DNA of 38,829 nt from an uncultured Clostridia bacterium (GTDB lineage Bacteria > Bacillota > Clostridia > TANB77 > CAG-508), in contig CANQTX010000019.1 of assembly GCA_947626885.1 (NCBI GenBank), forward strand, positions 1 to 38,829, read 5' to 3'. The position numbers and the translations under genes were made by a program. This document shows positions 33,012 to 38,829 of the stretch, in pieces. Numbering within the stretch: the first letter of the stretch is position 1; every line of letters starts with the position of its first letter. The notes beneath the pieces are model-generated. The model saw nothing but the letters and a program-made list of their open reading frames with translations. It did no database searches and had not been told where the DNA came from.

Positions 33012-34709
33012 ATGAGTGAAGAAGAAAAAAATAAAAGAAAAAAAATGCCAGAGGATGAAGAGGTGCTAGAATATGATGAAAACATGGACTATGATGAAAA
33101 CGAATATGAAATTATTGAAGTAGACGATGATGATGATGTAGAGGAAGAAGAGGAAGAAGATGATGAGGAGGAAGAAGAACCTTCTATTTATCCAGAAGAA
33201 CTAACAGATTTACGTTTAGAATGTCTTTATATAGGATTATTATTTAATAATCCTAAAGCAATATCTAGATTTTACTTTGAAATAGGCGATTGTCATTTTA
33301 CCGATCAAGATTTATTGAATCTTTATAAAATTATTATTTTTCGTGAAGGAGAAGCTTTTGCACCTGCTAAGGCAAAAGAAGGATTCAATTTACCAGTAGA
33401 AACACCCGGAGTATATGAATTAACACAACAAGTAAAAAATATGGCAAATCAAAAAAATTATAGCTTAGAGAAAGTATATACAGAATTAAAAAAACTATTT
33501 ATTCTAAAGAAATATTATATTGTAGCACCAACTAGTAGTGTGCAAGAAAAAATTATGGAAATATTACATTATGATCGATATGCAGAAATGACAATAGAGG
33601 AAGTAGAAAGCGCTATAGAACAAATTGGTGTTACGAATAGATTAAGCCAAGTTATATTAAACCAAGATGCAACTGGTTTTTTACTAGCAGGAGATACTTC
33701 TTTATCATCTGGTGTTCCTATTCCTTTTCCAATTTTGTCAAGTGTTTTTAAAGGTCTTAGAAAAGGAGAAACTATGGCATATGCTATGCCTTCCAACTCA
33801 GGAAAAAGTAGATTCACTACTTTTTTAGCAGCACATCTAGCGTTAGTGCATGGAAAAAAAGTTGTTATTATTTCTAATGAGATGTCTGAAGAAAAAATAA
33901 GATTATGTTTAATTACCACTATTATTAACAATGTAGGCATTCAAGAATTACATAAACAATTTATTCAAAAAACGGAAGGAGAATTATTAGAGTTTCAATA
34001 TAAAGCAGATGATCCTAAGAAAACAAAAGTAGATGAAAATGGTTATGTGCTACAAAAAGAAGGAGAAACATTAGAACAATTTACTAAAAGGCTTTCAAAA
34101 GAATCCAAAGATTTTAAACAAACGATTGCTGTTACCAATTGGTTAAATGATCAAATTGATCATTCTATTCATTTTATACATATTACAGAGCATACAAATG
34201 ATGATTTAAGAAAAATTATTTTGAATTATTATTATAAAGAAGGAATAGAATATATTTTTTATGATACTTTAAAAGCAGATACAGAGCATATTGGAAATGG
34301 AGAGGAAATTAAAAAGACAGCTACTATACTTTCTAATATTGCACAAAAGTTTCATGTATTTATTGGTTCTTCTATGCAATTGCTAGAAAGTAGTACGTTA
34401 CCGGTAAATCTTACTATTAACGATATGTCTGCTAGTAGAACGGTAAAAGAAGTATTAGATACATTATGTTTAATGAAACAAATTAGTAGAGCAACCATTC
34501 ATAAATATGAATATGCTCATACCGATCAATTTACAGAATGCTTTGAAATTGATGTGCCTAAAGATACAGATGTTCGATTTTATGCTTGTGTAGTAGATAA
34601 GAATAGGGCAGGTGCAAAACCAACCTTATTATTCCGATTAAATCTTGCCTATAATGTATGGGAAGAGTTAGGTTATCTACGACTAAAACAAGAAGAAACA
34701 GAAGAATAA
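33012..34709 (+). CDS. DnaB-like RecA-fold ATPase with acidic N-terminal tail
   Basis: 565 residues. Residues ~14-57 are an Asp/Glu-rich low-complexity tail. A DnaB N-terminal-like helical segment follows (LECLYIGLLFNNPKAISRFYF ... LLNLYKIIIFREGE). From about residue 235 there is a DnaB/RadA-type ATPase core: Walker A PSNSGKS around residue 260, HGKKVVIISNEMSEEK, and Walker B-like YIFYDTLKAD. This differs from ordinary replicative DnaB in length, Walker A context and acidic tail, so it may be a dedicated or element-derived helicase-like ATPase. It lies between sigE and sigG, normally adjacent genes. Function in sporulation is not shown. Confidence 0.7.
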   Translation: MSEEEKNKRKKMPEDEEVLEYDENMDYDENEYEIIEVDDDDDVEEEEEEDDEEEEEPSIYPEELTDLRLECLYIGLLFNNPKAISRFYFEIGDCHFTDQDLLNLYKIIIFREGEAFAPAKAKEGFNLPVETPGVYELTQQVKNMANQKNYSLEKVYTELKKLFILKKYYIVAPTSSVQEKIMEILHYDRYAEMTIEEVESAIEQIGVTNRLSQVILNQDATGFLLAGDTSLSSGVPIPFPILSSVFKGLRKGETMAYAMPSNSGKSRFTTFLAAHLALVHGKKVVIISNEMSEEKIRLCLITTIINNVGIQELHKQFIQKTEGELLEFQYKADDPKKTKVDENGYVLQKEGETLEQFTKRLSKESKDFKQTIAVTNWLNDQIDHSIHFIHITEHTNDDLRKIILNYYYKEGIEYIFYDTLKADTEHIGNGEEIKKTATILSNIAQKFHVFIGSSMQLLESSTLPVNLTINDMSASRTVKEVLDTLCLMKQISRATIHKYEYAHTDQFTECFEIDVPKDTDVRFYACVVDKNRAGAKPTLLFRLNLAYNVWEELGYLRLKQEETEE

Positions 34710-34754
34710 AAAAGCTTAAAATTTCTCAAAAATAAAATTGGCAAAAGTATAAAT

Positions 34755-34810
34755 CCACCTCTTTCTGGAAATAATGTTAATAACGTTATTTTCAGGAGGA
34801 GGTTTTTATT
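34755..34810 (+). promoter_or_regulatory. Leader hairpin sequestering the sigG ribosome binding site
   Basis: CTGGAAATAATGTT (34765-34778) pairs with AACGTTATTTTCAG (34782-34795), and CCACCTC (34755-34761) can pair with GAGGAGG (34796-34802), the sigG binding site. TTTTTATTTT follows, so the same stem could terminate transcripts from the upstream gene. Confidence 0.6.
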
Positions 34811-35584
34811 TTGATTAATAAAGTAGAAATAGCAAATGTAAACACCTCTAAATTACAAGTATTAACGAACAAAGAAAATAAAGCATTATTTGAACAGATG
34901 AGACAAGGAGATGAAACAGCAAGAGAAAAAATAATTAATGGGAATTTAAGATTGGTATTAAGTGTAATTCAGAGATTTGGAGGAAGAGGCGAAAACGCAG
35001 ATGATTTATTTCAGGTAGGATGTGTTGGCTTAATAAAAGCAATTGATAATTTTGACGTAACACTTGACATACAACTTAGCACATATGCGGTTCCTATGAT
35101 TATTGGAGAAATTAGAAGATATTTAAGGGATAATAATATGGTAAGAGTTAGTAGATCTATTAGAGACTTAGCGTATCGTGTTTTACAAGTTAAAGAAAAG
35201 CTAACAAAAGAAACTGGAAAAGAACCTACCATTGATGAGGTTGCGAAAGAATTAGATGTAGAAAGAGAAGAAGTGGTACTAAGTTTAGATGCCATTCAAG
35301 ATCCTGTATCTTTACAAGAACCAGTTTATAATGATGGAACAGATAGTATTTATATTATGGATCAAGTAAAAGATAAAAAAAATACAGATGAATCATGGGC
35401 AGAGAATTTAACAATTGTAGAAGCGTTAAAAAAACTCAATGATAAAGAAAAGATGATTATTGACAAACGATTTTTTAAAGGGAGAACGCAGATGGAAGTT
35501 GCTGAAGAAATAGGAATATCACAAGCTCAAGTATCGCGCTTAGAAAAAACAGCCATAGATCATATTAGGCGATTATATAAATAA
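34811..35584 (+). CDS. sigG: Forespore sigma factor sigma-G
   Basis: Late forespore sigma factor. The N-terminus KVEIANVNTSKLQVLTNKENKALFEQ is a sigma-G hallmark; region 2 (NLRLVLSVIQRFGGRGENADDLFQVGCVGLIKAIDNFD), region 3 and a region 4 helix-turn-helix (TQMEVAEEIGISQAQVSRLEK) follow. 257 residues. The start is TTG 34811, eight bases after GGAGGAGG, a weak start behind a sequestered site. Confidence 0.96.
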   Translation: MINKVEIANVNTSKLQVLTNKENKALFEQMRQGDETAREKIINGNLRLVLSVIQRFGGRGENADDLFQVGCVGLIKAIDNFDVTLDIQLSTYAVPMIIGEIRRYLRDNNMVRVSRSIRDLAYRVLQVKEKLTKETGKEPTIDEVAKELDVEREEVVLSLDAIQDPVSLQEPVYNDGTDSIYIMDQVKDKKNTDESWAENLTIVEALKKLNDKEKMIIDKRFFKGRTQMEVAEEIGISQAQVSRLEKTAIDHIRRLYK

Positions 35585-35600
35585 AGCCGTGATAAGAAAA

Positions 35601-35834
35601 TTAAATATCTACAAGAATAATATCGTCACCAATACTCCTAATACAATCCCAAGGAATTGTTAGTTCATTACCGGAAGAAAAAATATTAAATAATCTTGTA
35701 TTACCAGGTACTATAATTTCTTTTATAGTACCTGTTTTAAAATCTGCTGTTACATCTTGAACGTATCCTAAACGTTTAGCATTGTTGATATTAATTACTT
35801 CTTTATGTTTAAAGTCTAGTCCTTTTGTATTCAA
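35601..35834 (-). CDS. YlmC/YmxH-family PRC-barrel protein
   Basis: A 77-residue beta-barrel protein (KEVININNAKRLGYVQDVTADFKTGTIKEIIVPG ... IPWDCIRSIGDDIILVDI). Members are annotated as sporulation proteins and often lie next to sigG in Clostridia, usually co-directional; here the gene is on the opposite strand, convergent with sigG. TTG start with AGAGGTGA seven bases upstream. A sigma-E-like promoter lies upstream. The molecular function is unknown. Confidence 0.85.
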   Translation of the reverse strand: MNTKGLDFKHKEVININNAKRLGYVQDVTADFKTGTIKEIIVPGNTRLFNIFSSGNELTIPWDCIRSIGDDIILVDI

Positions 35835-35841
35835 AAAATAT

Positions 35842-35872
35842 CACCTCTAAAAAGTATATGACCTAATAGAAA
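35842..35872 (-). promoter_or_regulatory. Sigma-E-like promoter of the YlmC/YmxH gene
   Basis: On the minus strand, GCATATT followed 13 bases later by CATATACT resembles the sigma-E pattern (KMATATT, 14-15 bp, CATACAMT), one base short in spacing. Confidence 0.35.
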
Positions 35873-35973
35873 AAATATGCTTTTGTACTTACAAAATACT
35901 TTTTTGAAAATCTAGTATAAAATAAGAAAATTTTGGAAATATTAGAAGTACAAATAGAGAGAGGAGAATAAAA

Positions 35974-36285
35974 ATGAAGGTAGATAAAATGAGTAATATT
36001 GTGGTTTTAAAAGGAATTTCTTCCAATGTGGTAGAAGAGGCGATTGTTGTACTAAAACCGAATATAACATTAAAGTCTAGTAAAATAAAAACCACCAGTG
36101 AACATAATAAAACAAATACTATTTTAAAAGAAGCAGAACATGTTGTTAATAGCTATATTCATAAAATGCAAGATGAAAGTAATAAAATTGAGAAGCAAAC
36201 AATTAAGAAAAAATATCAATATTTAAAAACATTCACGGTATTGCTGATATTGACCAATATTTTTTTTATGTTCAAAAATTTTTAA
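35974..36285 (+). CDS. Small tail-anchored membrane protein, unknown function
   Basis: 103 residues. The N-terminal ~30 residues (MSNIVVLKGISSNVVEEAIVVLKPNI) look like a small globular segment. Then comes a charged linker, a helical stretch (KEAEHVVNSYIHKMQDESNKIE) and one C-terminal membrane helix (FTVLLILTNIFFMFKNF), so it is probably tail-anchored with the bulk in the cytoplasm. AGGAG lies eight bases before the ATG. I do not recognise the family. Its position between the YlmC/YmxH-like gene and the SpoIVFA/B-like pair suggests a sporulation role, but nothing in the sequence proves it. Confidence 0.7.
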   Translation: MKVDKMSNIVVLKGISSNVVEEAIVVLKPNITLKSSKIKTTSEHNKTNTILKEAEHVVNSYIHKMQDESNKIEKQTIKKKYQYLKTFTVLLILTNIFFMFKNF

Positions 36286-36361
36286 TAGAAAAGTAAGTAT
36301 TGGCAATCATAAAAATTCTATTACATGCATATATTAGAAACATGTAAGAGAGGTGATTGTT

Positions 36362-37247
36362 TTGGAAAGAATTTTAAGTGATGATGAAAGATTAAGAAAA
36401 GCAGAAGAAATTTACTTTAGAAGAAATAATAAAAATATAGATATTGTAGATAAAAAAGAAAAAAAACGTCATTTATTTGTGGGGAGTAAAATGATGTTTC
36501 AGCTCTTGTTACTTTTTAATATAGCAGTTGTTATTGTTGCCGTACAAAACAAAGATTACATATTTACAGAAGCGTTTTTAGCAAAGTGTTCCGAGTATAA
36601 TATGAATATTAATGAGAAATTCAATCATATTTTAAAAACCTTTTTAACAGAAGATACACAGGCAAATGTTGTTACTGAAACATCAGAAGAACATACGGAA
36701 AAGATAGTGTCAGAGGGAAATAAAAATATAGAAGGTACAACCGATGCACCATCAACATTAGAAAATAGTAATGAAGCTACTAATGTACCAGAACAACCAG
36801 CAGAACAACAGGTGAGTTCTCTTTCTGAGATGAATACCGATATAGAAAATTTAAAAAGCGCGTATCACTTTATGAAGCCGATTACTGGAGTGGTTAGTTC
36901 CCTATTTGGTGCTAGAGAATCGGAATACCAAAATGTAACTGGGTATCATACTGGAGTAGATATAGCAGCTGAAACAGGCACCAAAATTAAGGCTTCTATG
37001 GAAGGTATAGTAGATTTGGTTTCTGACCAAGGAGATTATCGGTAAACATGTAAAAATACGTTGTAACAATGTAACAACACTTTATGCACATTGCTCTAAA
37101 ATTTTAGTAACAGAAGGACAAATTGTTGCACAAGGACAAGATATTGCAGAAGTGGGAAGCACAGGAAATAGCACAGGACCTCATCTGCATTTTGAGATTC
37201 GCATAGAAGATAGGTTTGTAAACCCTTCCGAGATAATTACTTTTTGA
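36362..37247 (+). CDS. M23-domain membrane protein (SpoIVFA-like), +1 frameshift at CGG
   Basis: A cytoplasmic basic segment, one membrane helix (MMFQLLLLFNIAVVIVAVQ, ~44-62), an acidic Thr/Glu-rich linker and a LytM/M23 domain. The first metal motif H196-T-G-V-D200 is in GYHTGVDIAAETG. The frame stops after codon 227 at CGG TAA (37040-37045). A one-base shift continues KHVKIRCNNVTTLYAHCSK ... STGPHLHFEIR to the stop at 37245-37247, restoring the second and third M23 histidine motifs. Skipping the C gives D-Y-G-K-H-V, the family consensus. TTG 36362 with AGAGGTGA upstream is the likely start (about 294 residues joined). An M50 protease gene follows, so the pair resembles SpoIVFA-SpoIVFB. Confidence 0.75.
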
Positions 37248-37310
37248 AAGGTATAGTTAAAGAGAAGCTTATAGGTAGCTAACAACCTAAATAAATTGAT
37301 GAGGATCTAT

Positions 37311-37937
37311 ATGAGAATAGAAATTAACTTAAAAATTGTCGTATTATTGATTTTATTTTTGTTATTAAATAAAATCGATATTTATGTTATTTTTATCTTT
37401 TTTATTTTTTTACACGAACTAATGCATTTAATAGTAGGAATATGTGTAGGGTTTACACCAGAAGCATTAAAATTAAATCCTCTAGGTGTTGCAATAACCT
37501 TTTATCATTATGGCGAAAGTGGAAGAAAAGGTAGTTATAAAAGAATAGCCACTTACATAGCAGGACCAACTCTAAATTTTGTTATAGCAGTTGTTTGTTA
37601 TTTTTTAAATATAGAGGCTATATGGAAAATGAAAATTATTTATACCAATATTTTAATTGGTGCTTTTAATTGTATCCCCATTTTACCATTAGATGGTGGT
37701 AAAATTTTTAAAGAAATTTTAAAAATATTTTTTGACAATAAAGTAGCTGCACAATTTATGATAATAAGTTCTAAAATTATACTGGCCATTATGACAGTGA
37801 TATATAGTATTGCGATATTAAAAATAAAAAATATTGCTATTTTCTTATTGATTATATATTTGTGGTATCTATATTATTTAGAAGAAAAAAAGTATAAAGT
37901 AATGATAAAAGTGTATGAAGCCATTCAAAAGATTTAA
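37311..37937 (+). CDS. spoIVFB: SpoIVFB-like M50 site-2 protease
   Basis: An intramembrane zinc metalloprotease. The zinc motif H35-E-L-M-H39 is in FLHELMHLIVG and the third ligand D128 is in LPLDGGKIF; about five hydrophobic segments are visible, and 208 residues is short, without a CBS domain. In Bacillus, SpoIVFB cleaves pro-sigma-K in the mother cell under control of SpoIVFA. The preceding M23 gene supports that assignment. GAGGA five bases upstream sets ATG 37311 rather than the upstream TTG at 37296. Confidence 0.85.
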   Translation: MRIEINLKIVVLLILFLLLNKIDIYVIFIFFIFLHELMHLIVGICVGFTPEALKLNPLGVAITFYHYGESGRKGSYKRIATYIAGPTLNFVIAVVCYFLNIEAIWKMKIIYTNILIGAFNCIPILPLDGGKIFKEILKIFFDNKVAAQFMIISSKIILAIMTVIYSIAILKIKNIAIFLLIIYLWYLYYLEEKKYKVMIKVYEAIQKI

Positions 37938-37970
37938 TATTACAAATAGAATACAAATACTACAAAAGAC

Positions 37971-37999
37971 TTGCATATATTTCTAAGATGATATATATT
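37971..37999 (+). promoter_or_regulatory. Promoter candidate of the second DGR-target paralogue
   Basis: TTGCAT at 37971-37976 and TATATT at 37994-37999 with 17-bp spacing, reading toward the gene at 38156. No inverted repeats like those at 24445 and 24600 are present here. Confidence 0.4.
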
Positions 38000-38155
38000 G
38001 AATATAATGAAGTAATGTACGATGATATGGAATATTATATCTTGCTTTGCATTTATGCCCTATTGGGAATGAATAAATGTAATAAAAATTATAAAATAAG
38101 TACAAGATACCATTATAACGTGCAAAAGGACAAATGAAAAAGGAGGAGTAAATAA

Positions 38156-38829
38156 ATGAACGCAAAAGCAACAGTTAGGAAAAATGCAAACGCTTTCTTG
38201 ACACATACGAGTAATAACCGTGGTATTACATTAGTAGCATTAGTGGTAACTATCATTGTTTTGTTAATCTTAGCAGGTGTGAGCATAAGTTTAGTACTAG
38301 GGAATAATGGTGTCATAACCAAAGCAAGTACAGCGGTAACAGAAAACCGAAAAGCGACAGCGCAAGAAGATATAGCAATGGCATGGGCAAGTTGTGAAAC
38401 AGATTATTTAAATGAGTGGACAAAGAATACAAGTTTAAGTAAGGAAAATTACTTATCAGCAGAAGAGATCACAAAGAAGTTTAATAATCAATACTTAACA
38501 GGAGGACAAGCAAGTAATATCAGTAGACAAGGAGATGGAAGTATAACAGGAACATACACAAGTGATGATAATAATACAAACGTAGACTTTATAATAGAAT
38601 CTAATGGAGTGGTAACGATAGAAGAAACAGGACCAAAAGCAATAGATGAAGGATTAAAAGTAGGAGATACCGTAACATACAGCCCAAGTGGAGAATACAA
38701 ATGGAAAGCAGATTATTGCTCAGCATCAACACAAAATCAGAGTGACCAAATATTAAAAAGTAGTGAAACAAATTATCAAGTAACAGAATGGAAGGTGTTT
38801 TCTATAGATGAAAAAAACAAAAAAGTTGA
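38156..38829 (+). CDS. Second DGR-target-like pilin protein, 3'-truncated by window edge
   Basis: The frame opens at ATG 38156 behind AGGAGGAG and is open to the window end (224 codons). From residue ~22 it is nearly identical to the DGR target at 24649: the hydrophobic pilin-like helix RGITLVALVVTIIVLL, the ASTAVTENRKATAQEDIAMAWASCETDYL stretch, and VGDTVTYSPSGEYKWKADYCSASTQNQSD. The first ~20 residues differ, and the KITKKFNNQYLTGG region has scattered changes. The part that could hold a variable repeat lies beyond the window. It is likely a recent duplicate and a possible second acceptor for the same template. Confidence 0.85.
   Translation, partial: MNAKATVRKNANAFLTHTSNNRGITLVALVVTIIVLLILAGVSISLVLGNNGVITKASTAVTENRKATAQEDIAMAWASCETDYLNEWTKNTSLSKENYLSAEEITKKFNNQYLTGGQASNISRQGDGSITGTYTSDDNNTNVDFIIESNGVVTIEETGPKAIDEGLKVGDTVTYSPSGEYKWKADYCSASTQNQSDQILKSSETNYQVTEWKVFSIDEKNKKV

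Overview
The window is AT-rich Firmicutes DNA, most likely from an anaerobic, endospore-forming member of the Clostridia. The evidence is strong AGGAGG-type ribosome binding sites, sigma-A promoters with 17-bp spacing, SpoIIGA, sigma-E, sigma-G and a SpoIVFB-like protease, a cohesin/dockerin pair, and TypeIV-pilin-like surface proteins of the kind common in gut Clostridia. The genus cannot be named from sequence alone. No tRNA, rRNA, CRISPR array or insertion sequence was seen.

Layout. Positions 1-5480 hold housekeeping genes: the 3' part of tuf, then plsX, acpP, rnc, a radical-SAM protein and a YitT-family membrane protein. Positions 5490-6330 hold two small XRE regulators and a short structured transcript under paired operator-like palindromes. 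Positions 6330-13510 hold a membrane transglutaminase-like protein, addB, alr, pgeF and a type-4 uracil-DNA glycosylase. Positions 13550-14684 (minus) hold a frameshifted HExxH metallopeptidase. Positions 14963-17993 hold a secreted papain-family protease with a dockerin and a sortase-anchored cohesin protein. topB follows, then a cell-wall/division cluster: murA, divIB/ftsQ, two DUF881 genes, sbp, and later ftsA and ftsZ. Between sbp and ftsA sits a complete diversity-generating retroelement (DGR): a pilin-like target gene with variable repeat, a MutS-domain-I-like accessory gene, an Avd-like gene, a template repeat and a convergent reverse transcriptase. After ftsZ come spoIIGA-sigE, a DnaB-like ATPase, sigG, a YlmC/YmxH-like gene, a small membrane protein, an M23 protein (SpoIVFA-like, frameshifted), a SpoIVFB-like M50 protease, and the start of a second DGR-target paralogue that runs off the window.

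Three points stand out. (1) The codon CGG occurs in frame only three times in about 11,500 codons read by hand. Each occurrence is exactly where a +1 frameshift is needed to join the two halves of a conserved protein (HExxH peptidase, Sbp, M23/SpoIVFA-like), and skipping the C restores a GGN glycine codon each time. This suggests CGG is an unassigned or starved codon that drives +1 frameshifting. (2) The DGR shows 20 template/variable differences, all at template adenines. (3) The DGR target gene is preceded by a pair of 25-bp inverted repeats enclosing a near-consensus promoter that points away from the gene, which looks like a phase-variable promoter caught in the OFF orientation. Together, (2) and (3) would give a surface protein that can both mutate its binding face and switch on and off.
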